Assembly (NCBI GenBank): GCA_014607495.2
Contig: CP053160.1
Location: forward strand, 10,974,001-11,038,000
Length of the DNA: 64,000 bases
Direction: 5' to 3'
DNA from: Carposina sasakii
Taxonomy: Eukaryota; Arthropoda; Insecta; Lepidoptera; Carposinidae
Shown here: positions 14,201-23,484 of the stretch, piece after piece
Position numbering within the stretch: position 1 is the stretch's first letter
How the letters are laid out: every line of letters begins with the position of its first letter
The notes under the pieces: generated by a model
What the model was told of the DNA's origin: nothing
What the model saw: the letters and a program-made list of their open reading frames with translations, nothing else
The model's database searches: none
Made by a program: the position numbers and the translations under genes

Positions 14201-17200
14201 AGAAGTAAAAACCATAGTTCGAGAGACTAGTTTGACAGTTAATTTTGCACAAGAAGTAAAAACCATAGTTCGAGAGACTAGTTTGACACTTCATTTTGCA
14301 CAAGTGTTGTTGTGGTCAGGCTTACCTATAATGTTCATATCAGTATTTAAGAAAATACAGACTTGGTATTATAACTATAATATGAGTATATAATTATTTT
14401 ACGTATGCATTTATTTTTTAATTATAATAATAAAATTGTTTAATAAATTAACAGTGCATTTATATAGGACAAGTTCGTGGCATGACCATAATAAATGTAA
14501 CATTAGAAAATGTTAATGAAGGGACAGCTGTGGGACATCACTATGGCTATATAAAAAAATAAAAATATTATGGAAAAAATATATGGATTCATTTATTGAA
14601 AGTTTATTATAAAATTATAAAGAAATAGTTTATTTATAAAGAAATGGAAAAAAATCTTCACCCGAGTGAGTGAAAGTTTATTGTATTGAATTGAAATCTG
14701 TACTGAAATTAAAATCCGCTTAAATAACATGCTCAATGCATTTTTAAATCAGACGCGATTTAAAAAGATATCACTTTTTTAAGAAAGCCTACCTACATGG
14801 TGTCCCACTGCCGGGCAAAGGTGGTCCCGATTTGGGGTATCTGTAGGAAAATATTAGTGAATTTCCCTTACTCAAAAATCTTGCCTATATTATGCTCGAA
14901 AATACGCATGAAAATTTACATACCTATTTTCTCGATGGCTGTCTATAATATAATTATTTAAGAATGTAAGTTATGATAGTATATCTAAAATTTCGAGAAT
15001 GAAATATTTTGAGAATAAAAAATTATACTCGCTCATAATCATAACCCTATCAAAACAAACATCCATTCTTCTACTGATATGGTAATGTAGAATTACTGAT
15101 TTGTGTATGCTGTGGCCTTTGGTACTATCCATTAAATTCACGCATGCGCAGTCGCTGAATTGCATGGCCTCAAAGCTCGGTTTAGGGCTTTTGTAAACCT
15201 TACTAATTATACCAACGTTTACGCTTATACGTGCGTCTACTCGGGCTCGGCAATATGAAGCGTGTGATGTATCGCTCGTGTGAGCACTTATTCTGACACT
15301 GTATACAAAAAGCTGGTGTTATCTTAACTAATGTGAAAACGATGATCTGAAGCTTTATTAATGTTCTTTATTCATTATAGTGGACGCCCGCGACTCCGTC
15401 CGCGTGGACTACAGAAAAAATAAAAAGTAGCCTATATGTTAAGTGTAAAAAGTAGCCTATATGTTATCGCGGTTGTCGTAAAAAATTAATTCACGTTTGT
15501 CCCCTTCCCGTGGGAATTTCGGGAAATCCGTTCCCAGTGCTTCCTCGGGGTCCCAAATAAACATATATGCTCAACTTCAGATTCACATGTTTAACCGTTT
15601 TCGTAAAAAATAAATAATTCCCGTTGGTCTCCTTCCCGTGGGAATTTCGGGAAATCCGTTCTAGTGTTTCCTCGCAGTCCCTAATGAACATACCTATATG
15701 CCCAATTTCAGCTTCATATGTATAGCGGTTTTCGTAAAAACTATGAATTCCCGTTTGTCCCCTTCCCGTGGGAATTTCGGGAAATCCGTTTTTAGTCCTC
15801 CCTCGCTGTCCCCAATGAACATATATGCCCGATTTCAGCTTCATATGTATAGCGGTTTTCGTAAAAACTATGAATTCCCGTTTGTCCCCTTCCCGTGGGA
15901 ATTTCGGGAAATCCGTTTTTAGTCCTCCCTCGCTGTCCCCAATGAACATATATGCCCGATTTCAGCTTCATATGTATAGCGGTTTTCGTAAAAAATATAG
16001 AATTCCCGTTGGTCGCCTTCCCGTGGGAATATCGGGAAATTCTTATAGCCTATGTTCATCCAGGTCCAATAAGGATTCTAACGGTGAAAGAATTTTTGAA
16101 ATCGGTCCAGTAGTTTTTGAGCCTATTCATTACAACCAAACAAACAAAGTTTTCCTCTTTATTTATAATATTAGTGTAGAAAAAACTTAAAACTACTAGA
16201 TACAACGTCCCACAAAACTGCTTGCGCCATTTGACTGCGGGACCCATGAGTAAATAGGTAAGTAGGTACATTACGATCTAGAGTACGTTTAACAGATATA
16301 GGTAACATGACCACTAAATTCCGTATAGAAGAGAAGCTTCCCAAGTCCAAACATAGTCTTTTACATGTAATATTATCAATTTTTAAAACCACATTTTTTT
16401 ATCTCTATTGTCTTATAAAATTATTAATAAAGAAATGGAAAAAATTCCTCACCTCTATTGTCTTAGGCATAACACATTAACCAAGTACCAAACTATGTTC
16501 CCTATGGTCTTGAGTTAAGCAATAATCCATGACTCGGAATCAAAGATCGATATTCATTATATCTATATTTTACATCAACCGTCCGAATATCAAGTTTCTA
16601 GCTTCAGTAATTTTGCTTCGGTGTTGTTGAATCTGTCAGATATGTTACTGTATACAGGGTGTGTGTGACAGCCAGGCAAATACTGAGATACTGAACAAGT
16701 ACCATTGTTTTGAGTAATACGACAGTGTTATTACTCGTAGGAAATTAATTTTTGATTTGATTATACGCAATGTTTGCTTTCCGCGCCAATGGTTGTGTGA
16801 TACATTGCTGTTTTTTGGATCACTTGTGACTCTCCTTTGGGTTGATCAGTTAATTGAACTTTTTTGAGAGGAACTTTTTTTTTGAAAATCATTCATTGGT
16901 TAAAATTTTGTTTTTAAGTCTTTATTTAAAGCCTATTTAAACGAACCACATTATTTTTTTCCTGAAGCAATGAAAAAAAGTCGGAAAATATTAGAATTTT
17001 AGTACCTATTTATATTTATGTAGTCTATTTAGGTATTTTTCTTTATTTTAGGTTTATGTCTTGGCTAAACTGTACATTAGCGACCCACGAGTTGGAGGTT
17101 GACAATTTTTCCTTGTAAAGGTTTATTTATAAGAAGTAATTCAGCAATGGCGCAATGTCAGGAAACTTATAGTTTTCAAGAAAAAAATTCTCAAAATTTT

Positions 17201-20200
17201 ATATTTTTCGTAATATCTTAAAAGGATCTGACATTATTTTGACAGTTTTCAGTTTTTTTCCCTTCAAGTCTATACGACACAGGCAGGTATTATGTCATAC
17301 AGCCACAGATACAACTTCACATTTAATTCAAATTTGTGTGGATTAGGTCGAAATTAGTAACAGAACCGAATTAGTCAACCCCGACTCCACTTGGTACTAG
17401 TATGCCCTACCCCTAGAGAGTTTATAAAAGCCCGGAGGCGCGGAGGGAGAGCAGCCCCCACCCGCTGTAACAAACCACAGGCACCATACAAGCCGAAGTT
17501 GCGTAGGTGGGTATGGATTACCTGTGGTTTGTTACGCAAGGGTGTAGGGGCTGCACTTCCCGCAGCGCCGGAGACGTTCAGAAGCAACTTTAATAACTTA
17601 GGACTTAAAAGGCTATAGAATGCATTTCTCATTTAAACCCTATTTTTAATACATATAAGGTTGGAGGGTTGATTTATGGGGAGACAGGGGTAAATTGAAG
17701 GAGGGGGAATAAGATTTAAAATAATTTTAGAGTGCCTACCCCACCTTAACTTTAAAAATGCTTAAAATGTTACTTTTTCATGTCTCCGAACCCAAATTTC
17801 AATCTCAAATATCCCATGAACTATGCATTTCCTCAAGTTGGGAGTTGGTGGGGGAGGTAGGGGGGACCCCCTCTCCTCCTCCATCCTCCCCCTCCCTAAA
17901 TTCGTGGGTCGCTAATGTACAGTTTTACCTTATGTCTATTCTTTTATTTAATTATTTAGTTTATTGGTCTGTTTGTGTGCACACATATGTACCTCTTATG
18001 TTAATTTCTCTTTCAGAGAAAGAAATCTCTTTTATTCATCATTCTTTTATATCAGAATCATGGTCTGAAGTCACCATATCAATATTTGCCTGGTCGTCAC
18101 AAACACCCTGTATACGAGTATAGATAGGATATTAGGCTTACCAAAAGGCGATGTCCAACTAACGTTGAACATAAGTTCGTGGTCGGAGTCCTTGAGGGGC
18201 AGAGCATTTGCTGCCAGCCCCTGAGGTAGACCCGCATGCTGGACTGGAAACCTGTCCGACGGGTCAGGGCCTGCGTCCTGGGAAACAATAATCTCATTTA
18301 TTTAAAGAAAACCACCCGACTACGTAAAATTTTTATTCATTTTATTTTATTTAGTCAATAACACCTACAATTTCACAAAGAATAAAATACAGTGTCTCAT
18401 GTAACTAGTAACTAGGTACTTAACTAATCTTCTCAGAAGCTCAGTATTTTGAATAGAACAAAATCTTCCATTGGAATATGCACATAAATTGTTCCTTGAT
18501 GTACTAATGTACATAGTATAATATGGAGAAAGCGAATGTCATTGCCTCCACAAACCTATACAGGTTTAGATGTAACCGAATATTAAAATATGTGATACAC
18601 TGTAATTACTCTAATAAATAAATAAAAATAAATAATAAATAATCAGAAACATTAAATAGTAAGAATAAGATAAATCCCAACTAGGCTGCTCTGGGAGTGA
18701 GAAAAAACGTATAATACTACAGCTGCTTTTCTTCCCGGGCATACTGTACAAGTCAGTAGAGGGACAAGAGGGTCTTGGTGTTTTGTGGGCGATGGGCTGA
18801 CCACAAAAATCTTAAAAAATTGCGTTACGTAATACTCGTACTTGAACGCTCCCCTGCCCAGCGTGGTGACTATGGGCAAATATGGCAGTCTTGTGGCGTG
18901 CCCTGGGGAAGACCTACGTCCAGCAGTGGACTGCAATAGGCTGATGATGATGATGATGATACTCGTAGATAGTTTAGAGAAGGACCCAGGCTACATTACC
19001 TAATCCTCGCGGACGAAGCCAAGGGAAATAGCTATTCTATATACAGAGTGTAACAAAAAGGATATATTAAGCGAAAAGTTATGTAAATAGCCCACTATAG
19101 AGAACCTCTCTACAAAATTTGAGACTCGATATCACATGTTTATTTTTCCAGATAGTATGGAGAATTCTTAAATGTCTCAGGAATTTTAATACAATCTTGA
19201 AAAATAAACATGTGATTTCGAGTCTCAAATTTTATAGAGAGGTTCTCTATAGCGGGCTATTTGCATGGCTTTTCGCTTAACATACCCTTTTTGTTACACC
19301 CTGTATATACCTAATATTATAAAGCTGAAGAGTTTGTTTGAAAGCGCTAATCTCAGGAAATACTGGTCCGATTTAAAATATTCTTTCGGTGTTAGATAGC
19401 CCATTTATCAAGGAAGGCTATAGACTATATTTCATCCCGCCCGGCTTCGCACGAGTGCAATGCCCCCTCACGCGGACGAAGTCACGGGCGGCCGTTATAA
19501 TTTATATTTACTCAAGGAAGGAAGAATTTACATTCATTCATGATGTTGGCAAAGTTAATTTAATTTCGCAAGGCTAACGTTTTTTATAAATTGAGTAAAT
19601 TGACATACCTAATCATTATTTATCTTTTTACTAGCTGTTGCTCACGACTCCGTCCGCGTGGACTGCAGAAAAAACAAAATATCGAAATTATCCGGGATAA
19701 AAAGTAGCCTATGTGTTAATCCAAAGTGTCAGCTAACTCCATGCCAAATTTAATTAAAATCGCCCCAGCCGTTTAGACGTGAAGAAGTAACAAACACACT
19801 CACAAACTTTCGCCTTTATAATATTAGTGTGATTCACCTCGGTGATCGAAGAAGTACCTATGTATGACCACAGTATGATTCTTGTTTACTACGAACTACA
19901 ATATTGAAGTACGTTGATATAAGTTTTATTCAATAAAAGATTGCGATTTGGAAATACCCGATATGGCTATCAATATATTCCTCTGTACTTTTACATTATG
20001 AAAATCTGATAATTTACATCTGTCCCCGCTATGCTAAGCATGGTTTGGGAACTCCTTTGTGATCCTGCAGTTCCGGGAACACAGCCTTGTGTTTATTTAT
20101 GTTTGTATGTAAGAGTTTAACTCACATGCCAAGGTCTATGATGGTTGTGGTACGGATCTCTGCGAAAGTCAACCCTCTCCGGATTTCGCGGTAACCCGCC

Positions 20201-20314
20201 TCCTATTGGAAAATGCAAATCGCGTTCTCGGAAACCCTGCTCAGCTAGACACCATGTGCCAAACTCAACATTCGCAATCACGAACAAAAAAACGAACTGA
20301 ACCCTCCGTTTCAT
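2099..20314 (-). CDS. FN3-domain type I membrane receptor, 5' part (whole-gene view; coding exons listed separately)
   Basis: Eight coding exons join in one frame from 20314 down to 2099 (189+136+92+145+178+251+14+170 bases). The product starts with a signal peptide (residues 1-24), has an ectodomain of about 310 residues with two fibronectin-III-like units marked by NVSW and NITW strands and several paired cysteines, then a transmembrane helix at about 336-356 and a basic cytoplasmic start (RVAKRVLHALRP). The last seen exon ends in phase 2, so the protein continues left of the window. From family knowledge, an FN3 ectodomain with a C..C..P...NITW linker recalls insect Torso-type receptor tyrosine kinases, but no kinase domain is visible, so this is inference. 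A cytokine-type or other FN3 receptor remains possible. All splice sites are GT/AG. Confidence 0.72.
2574..2587 (-). CDS. FN3 receptor coding exon 7: 14-base microexon
   Basis: Between exons 6 and 8 a pyrimidine-rich acceptor (ttgttatttacag) is followed by ATCCAACTACAACG and a GTGAGA donor. Joined to the G left over from exon 6, it encodes DPTTT and returns to phase 0, which is exactly what the transmembrane exon needs. No other arrangement I tried keeps both neighbours open and gives a membrane helix. Confidence 0.65.
2734..2984 (-). CDS. FN3 receptor coding exon 6
   Basis: The acceptor is cctttcag|TATAGG and the donor TATG|GTAAGA. The 251 bases encode the rest of the second FN3 unit and the membrane-proximal segment, including TKVVLDVKLLARVSVVDDRG and CLGPAGNATAY with an NAT sequon. 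It ends in phase 1. Direct splicing to the exon at 2268 would put that exon in a non-transmembrane frame, and the microexon at 2574-2587 repairs this. Confidence 0.75.
3056..3140. mobile_element. truncated GGGTGTAAC-family MITE
   Basis: TACAGGATGTAATAGGGGTATG followed by ACAGAACCTATCTACAAAAT matches one arm of the palindromic MITE at 19040-19310; the second arm is missing. Confidence 0.5.
4197..4985. mobile_element. element inserted in MITE copy A, itself carrying a retroelement
   Basis: Bounded inside by the inverted words ACGTGAAACGTCT (4240-4253) and AGACGTTTCACGT (about 4972-4984). It contains the Lepidoptera retroelement at 4413-4618 and a GC-rich part (4740-4805). No protein-coding remnant was recognised. 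Confidence 0.5.
4413..4618 (+). mobile_element. short non-LTR/SINE-like retroelement (GACTTCGTCCGCGTG family)
   Basis: Starts with GCCGCCCACGACTTCGTCCG, has the body CAGACCAGTAGTTCCTGAGA and an AAAC-rich tail, and ends in TTATAATATTAGTATAGAT. The same head and tail recur throughout the window. Confidence 0.65.
5562..5823. mobile_element. MITE copy B enclosed by 40-base inverted repeats
   Basis: The inner 5595-5785 is a shortened copy of the TTTTTTCGTTGCC MITE. It is flanked by TCGAGGGGTGAGAGGCTATT ... at 5562 and the inverted match ending TTTCACTCCTCGA near 5823. Other copies of the MITE lack these arms, so two palindromic elements may be combined here. Confidence 0.55.
6013..6190 (-). CDS. 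FN3 receptor coding exon 5
   Basis: The acceptor is tttgctccag|AATGC and the donor GTTAG|GTTGGT. It encodes a short Cys-rich linker (ECESGVCSC) followed by the start of the second FN3 unit (PSVSATTV...GEIFANITWSLPPP). The donor was chosen because it is the only nearby GT whose phase (2) fits exon 6. Reading through instead meets a TAG stop ten bases past the splice point. Confidence 0.7.
6360..7155 (-). mobile_element. ACCCGACTGC-terminal fold-back transposon, copy 1
   Basis: Bounded by AAACCCGACTGC at 6376 and GCAGTCGGGT at about 7141. One half (to about 6720) is a long imperfect palindrome around GGATCCATTGAAATATTAGC; the other has ATGGCGTCCAGTAGTCGCC and TCGATTGACGTATG. Copy 2 (42915-43770) is in the opposite orientation. 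No transposase reading frame was seen. Confidence 0.7.
7255..7498. mobile_element. GGGTGTAAC-family MITE, diverged copy
   Basis: Starts ACTGGGTGTAACAGAAGGGC and ends CCTTTTGTTACACCCTGTAT, with partial inner palindromy around the CATGTTTA/TAAACATG words. It lies in the receptor intron between exons 4 and 5. Confidence 0.6.
8624..8768 (-). CDS. FN3 receptor coding exon 4
   Basis: The acceptor is ctcccacag|GAAGCT and the donor GATG|GTAAGC. It encodes a C-terminal FN3 half with ETCAIRPGCSYRIRLIAH. The pattern 'P.C.Y.(I/V).(L/V)' is the usual F-strand signature of FN3 domains, here with a second Cys available for a disulphide. Confidence 0.75.
9058..9215 (+). pseudogene. fragment of a non-LTR retrotransposon reverse-transcriptase C-terminus
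   Basis: A short open stretch reads MTRRMYIITWRKPAGRIWHR. The 'W..PAGR.W.R' pattern is common near the C-terminus of RTE-type retrotransposon proteins in insects. It is short and truncated, so the assignment is tentative. Confidence 0.4.
9263..9354 (-). CDS. FN3 receptor coding exon 3
   Basis: The acceptor is ctattgcag|GTCATCC and the donor CCTGGT|GTAAGT. The 92 bases encode GHPARSYSIEISNLTNSENC followed by MHMCYAYDIPG. Two cysteines four residues apart (CMHMC) and an NLT sequon suit an extracellular domain. Phase is 1-in, 0-out and agrees with both neighbours. Confidence 0.72.
9652..9920 (+). mobile_element. GGACGCCCGCGACTCCGTC retroelement, shortened
   Basis: Head GTGGACGCCCGCGACTCCGT, body CATCGAAATCGGTTCAGCCG and tail ending CATTTTTATTATATGTATAG. 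The internal 'AAAAAGTAGCCTATATG' part found in the copy at 24937-25257 is missing. Confidence 0.7.
10557..10745. mobile_element. palindromic MITE ending CCCCCTTATTACCTAAC, copy 1
   Basis: Inverted words TAAAAGCAAATCGATAGCAA and the GCTATCGCTTTGCTTCGG / GCTTTTAC end mirror each other. A second, inverted copy lies at 54275-54460. Confidence 0.65.
11625..12430 (+). repeat. old tandem array of about 130-base units in a retroelement
   Basis: Five or six diverged units share AATTCCCGTTTGTCCC, CATGGGAATTTCGGGAAAT and CTCCCTACCGAATATACCTG. The same unit forms a younger array at 15485-16040 and an inverted pair at 48525-48680. The accidental reading frames across it are not genes. Confidence 0.65.
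12435..13140 (+). repeat. tandem duplication of about 300-400 bases
   Basis: 12435-12685 and 12735-13140 share, in the same order, GGTGTAATTTnCTTGTGA, ATTTTGACTAnnTTTACAC, GAGGATTTTnnCGACGTTT, CATCATAAATTC and TTCGGGATAAAC. The copies are diverged. Nothing coding was recognised. Confidence 0.55.
13495..13680 (+). mobile_element. 3' end of the array-bearing retroelement
   Basis: CCTATGTTCATCCGGGTCCA, GAAATCGGTCCCGTAGTTTC, an AAAC-rich stretch and TTTATAATATTAGTATAGA match the tail at 16040-16183. Confidence 0.65.
14156..14303 (+). repeat. 51-base tandem repeat, about 2.9 copies
   Basis: Three consecutive units of AAAACCATAGTTCGAGAGAC ... ATTTTGCACAAGAAGT, nearly identical. As the period is a multiple of three it leaves an open frame on each strand, but there is no sign of a gene. 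Confidence 0.85.
15378..16183 (+). mobile_element. Lepidoptera retroelement with an internal 127-base tandem array
   Basis: Head GTGGACGCCCGCGACTCCGT at 15381. About five units of 126-128 bases follow (start points near 15488, 15615, 15743, 15870, 15998), each with CCTTCCCGTGGGAATTTCGG and TTCATATGTATAGCGGTTTT. The tail has GAAATCGGTCCAGTAGTTTT and TTATAATATTAGTGTAGAA. Units three and four are almost identical, so expansion is recent. Open frames across the array are periodic artefacts. Confidence 0.75.
16652..18118. mobile_element. TIR element ACAGGGTGTGTGTGACAGCC, interrupted by a nested element
   Basis: Left end ACAGGGTGTGTGTGACAGCC at 16654 and inverted right end GACAAACACCCTGT... near 18118 are the same ends as in copies at 24007-24262, 52885-53345 and 62235-62695. 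The middle (17045-17945) is a different element. Confidence 0.6.
17045..17945. mobile_element. nested element with inverted ends AAACTGTACATTAGCGACCC
   Basis: AAACTGTACATTAGCGACCC at about 17065 is matched inversely by GGGTCGCTAATGTACAGTTT near 17924. Inside, 17431-17570 is a GC-rich stem-loop (AGCAGCCCCCACCCGCTG, ACAAACCACAGG / CCTGTGGTTTGT, GTAGGGGCTGCAC). No transposase was seen. Confidence 0.6.
18142..18277 (-). CDS. FN3 receptor coding exon 2
   Basis: The acceptor is tttcccag|GACGC and the donor TTTTG|GTAAGC. The exon encodes about 45 residues in phase 0-in, 1-out, ending in ELMFNVSWTSPF. That is the B-C strand region of a fibronectin-III fold with its core Trp and an N-glycosylation sequon (NVS). 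The joined reading continues into exon 3 about 8.8 kb further left. Confidence 0.7.
18645..18955 (-). repeat. interspersed Lepidoptera repeat (GCAGTCCACTGCTGGACG family)
   Basis: On the minus strand it contains ATTGCAGTCCACTGCTGGAC and CTTCCCCAGGGCACGCCACA. Related pieces are at 41825-42170, 43955-44230 and 51355-51435, and part of the body (GGGCATACTGTACAAGTCAG) recurs at 55110-55215. It ends in a (GAT)n tract. Confidence 0.6.
19040..19310. mobile_element. near-perfect palindromic GGGTGTAAC MITE
   Basis: TATACAGAGTGTAACAAAAA at the left and the inverted TTTTTGTTACACCCTGTATA at the right enclose arms with ACCTCTCTACAAAATTTGAG / CTCAAATTTTATAGAGAGGT. The transcript would fold into one long hairpin. 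Relatives are at 7255, 39868, 50470 and 62950. Confidence 0.8.
19312..19495 (-). mobile_element. GACTTCGTCCGCGTG retroelement copy
   Basis: Minus-strand head GCCGCCCGTGACTTCGTCCG near 19490 and tail CTCTTCAGCTTTATAATATT at 19312. It directly abuts the MITE at 19040-19310. Confidence 0.65.
19632..19832 (+). mobile_element. GACTCCGTCCGCGTGGACTG retroelement copy
   Basis: Head TCACGACTCCGTCCGCGTGG, body AAAAGTAGCCTATGTGTTAA, tail CGCCTTTATAATATTAGTGT. Confidence 0.7.
20126..20314 (-). CDS. FN3 receptor coding exon 1: signal peptide
   Basis: ATG at 20314-20312 opens 63 codons. The start is MKRR followed by a hydrophobic stretch (VQFVFLFVIANVEFG) and a likely cleavage site after TWCLA, giving a secreted or membrane N-terminus. 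The rest is polar and rich in Arg, His and Pro. It ends in phase 0 at a CAT|GTGAGT donor, matching the next exon. An internal acceptor joined to an upstream exon cannot be fully excluded, but the signal peptide argues for a first coding exon. Confidence 0.6.
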
Positions 20315-20964
20315 TATAAATATTCGCATACAATTACACAATAACTTTCCGCACGTTTCACTTTCGACACTTCCCGAGATTCCGTACCCTGTTTTGCGAA
20401 GCTTTTACCACAGGATTTATAGAGCACGGGCGATGTACATAACTCGTGTACATGTTTATCAATTTAAAAACAATCTGTCGATAATGACAGGCGTTCCGCT
20501 TTTCGAGGCGGCTGACGTGTTAGATTACAAAGATTAGATTAATATATGTACTAGGAACGATTAGTGTGTATTAATCAAAGAATATACTTACTCTATAACG
20601 AGTATTAATAGATAGAGGGCTGAACGGTAAGGCCGAGGAAGCTTGAAGTTTGATAAGTATGTGTTATATATAAGCTACTTTACAGTCGCAAGCACCGATA
20701 GAGGCACGGCTGGTCATACACGTATTTCTTTGCTCTATGTTATCGACATGTTTGCGAACTAATGTGAGGTTATTATAGTCTAACCTGTAAATATGTCTAT
20801 TGAATAAATAAATAGCTGCGCTTTTAGTGACCATCACGGAATAACATTCATCGTTTTATCACAGAGTGGATAATATTAATATACATGTAGACACGGTAAA
20901 GGTAATATTACACGCATTTTCGTTTAATTGTTTTTTAATTAATTTTTGAAAACGTCCTGCACGC

Positions 20965-21262
20965 GTATGATGCATTTGGTGAGAGCGAGATATCTCACTT
21001 TTAAACGTCAAATCCATAGAGCTAAGTATTAACTAGACAGGGCAGGTGTTTCTACTTGTTGTGTAAAAAGGGATTGCAAACCACTTATATCAGCCCTAAT
21101 TCATTCAGTCCTGGCTCGAGAACGATTGTCTATTCTAATTCCTTAAGTCTATTTTTTACATGCAAAGTACATACACTTGGTTTATCTAGTTATTAATAGC
21201 TTTATGAATTTTACGTTTAAAAGTGAGACATCTCGCTCTCACCAAATTCATCATACGGGTGC
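20965..21262. mobile_element. MITE-like element with 70-base inverted repeats
   Basis: Left arm ATTTGGTGAGAGCGAGATAT ... AACTAGA (20975-21037) is inverted at 21187-21256 (TCTAGTTATTAATAGCTTTA ... TCGCTCTCACCAAATTCAT). The spacer is about 150 bases. It lies upstream of the exon at 20126-20314. Confidence 0.65.
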
Positions 21263-21494
21263 TACTCACTGTTCACATTATTCCAGTCCAGCATTCCAGG
21301 CCAGATATTACATTGTAAATATATTATACATACAAAATTGTAAATAAAGTTGACTAAAAATATTGTTTTGTTTCGTTGATTGTTGTTGTAGACCTGAGTT
21401 TTGATAAATAAAATTACAATTCAATGCTTTTCCGAGAAAAACAGGGTCAAAGAGATACCTAGTCGTAGACAGACAACAATGTTATCCTATAGGG

Positions 21495-21665
21495 ATTTAG
21501 ATAGACCCTAAGATCCCTAAAATCTTGTGACGTGTGCACTAAGAAATGGTATATAAATACATAAATAAGTATAGAAACAAACATCGATATATTCTCGATA
21601 TATTATCAAGTCAACGTTTGCACCAATCGGGATTCGAATCCAGGACCAATAGCGCGGCGGGCAGA
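21495..21665 (-). mobile_element. tRNA-derived SINE-like repeat, copy 2
   Basis: Minus strand: GGATTCGAATCCCGATTGGT followed by the same CATCGATGTTTGTTTC ... TTTATATACC body as at 285-470. Confidence 0.55.
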
Positions 21666-21777
21666 GCCTCTACAAAGTATACAAAAAGGGCCATTTCTTA
21701 TTGAGGGTCCTTAAAAACAAACCACAAATACAGGATGGTCAAATTGTGTACAAAATTATAACATAAAGTATACTCAC

Positions 21778-22062
21778 ATAAGTCAAATTTTGAGCGCCTT
21801 TTGCGTCTTGAAGCTCTATTGAACCTGACAGCACTTGGTCTGCTTCCAGCGATCCAATTTCTGAGGAAGCATTGGCCAATGCAGCCAACAGTTTTGTAGG
21901 TTTTGGCACCGGCGATTGAGTTTGTTCGAACGTTTGCTTCAAGAACTCGGGTACAGAATTGATGACAATCTTCCCTGGTAGCAGCTTGCCAAACCTTGGC
22001 ACCAACCCGCTGGTCCAAGGCATTGAGAGCATTAAGTACACTGACAAATGCCATTTCTTCAT
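21778..22062 (-). CDS. candidate first coding exon with signal peptide (alternative start of the FN3 gene or a separate small gene)
   Basis: ATG at 22062-22060 in a good context (ATCACAATG), with an in-frame TAA 15 bases upstream, opens 95 codons ending at an ACTTAT|GTGAGT donor in phase 0. The start MKKWHLSVYLMLSMPWTS looks like a signal peptide. The rest is polar with an NAS and an NLT sequon and no cysteine. Its phase would allow splicing to 18277 in place of the exon at 20126-20314. An overlapping frame is also open here and contains four cysteines, so the frame choice rests on the signal peptide and the phase match. Function unknown. Confidence 0.4.
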
Positions 22063-23484
22063 TGTGATACACCATTACACATTATATTAAACATTGATCT
22101 TTCTCACATCACTTTCAACACTTATACACATAATTATTGTAATAACAACAAATAGGTACACCAATAACATTAAATTAGTCTATTATAATATAACAACAAA
22201 GACAATATTAACAGCAATATAGTTTATTTACTGCGCTAAAGTTGGTCTCACAATTTCGGTTACTCACTAAAATTCCATAGATAACATAGTCATCGATTGG
22301 TCCATAGATTACTAACTGAAAATAACTAATTAATAATTCGTTTTTCTATCGAATAGATAACGATATGATATGTCATATCAATTAGTTAATTAAAAAAATA
22401 TTGGATTTCTGCTAGATAAGAATGATACGTAGAACCACCTGAAGAGAAGTTTATTTGATTTATTTGATCTGAAAGCTGTATTTATTTACAAATGGATTTC
22501 GGAAATAAACAAAATATCATATACTTACTCGTAATAGTGAGGGGTTATTGTACCTACTACTAAATTATTGGTACTACGAGTTCATAGAGTTATAGAGTTA
22601 AGGTATTGAAAGTCTTTAGCAAATACTTAAGTCTCATGGTTTAATCGAAGTTGGGCGAACATCCGTTCTTAAACTTGAGACGCCATTTTGAAAATAATGT
22701 AATTCAGGCAATTATTGCTGTAGTCACAAATAATTTACTTTATATGTCGTAATTTCTTAATAAATATTTATCTCGTAATTTTTTATGTCGATTACTTATA
22801 ATTATTTCCTGATTTCTTGAAATGGTACTTACAAACGGGGCCTAGAAGCATCTTTGGCTTACCAAATCTCATTTCCGTCATTTGCTACGAAATATATACG
22901 AATACTACGGTACCTACTTTGTAGTAAAGACTACGCAGGACTACGGCTAATGTAATGACAAAAAAGAAAGCACAGAAAAAATATAATAGGGTATGTACCA
23001 CGTATGTACATACATATCGTCTGCTTCTTAGTAAAACATGGTAAATGCATTGTTTATCTTGTGCACTTAACATATTTTACCAATAAGCAGATCATATACC
23101 GGCTATATACTAGGTATAGTACCTTAAATGGGGTAGCCAGAAACTGCTTGTTTAGCAACGGTGACAAGTTGCTGCACTGCCTTATGCGCAGCGTAGTGAA
23201 GTCCCGCATCAGCACAGGCAATAAATAGGTAGGTATGTAAAGAATAATAATACAGCTCTATATTATGTTCAAAATAATAGGTACCCGAGTTCATATTTGA
23301 GAGGTTGTTGATATTAGATTTAATCGAGAATAATCTTAATAGCGGAAGCCGTCAAAACAATTCGTTAAGTGACAGTATGATGGATGAATAATGAGAAAAC
23401 TTGAAATAAATTTAGAAATTTTGCTAACATTTTGCTTACGTATGTACCTACTTATTTTCTCTTCGTCTTGCCTGTGCCGGTGCG

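Noticed and set aside
14094..14393. Repetitive open frames on both strands
   Set aside because: Caused by the 51-base tandem repeat.
15491..16190. Long open frames of 121-152 codons with repeated sequence
   Set aside because: They are produced by the tandem repeat inside a retroelement; the period leaves frames open on both strands.
21698..22075. 125-codon frame with four cysteines overlapping the candidate first exon
   Set aside because: It lacks a signal peptide and its phase at the GTGAGT donor does not fit the next receptor exon; kept only as an alternative.
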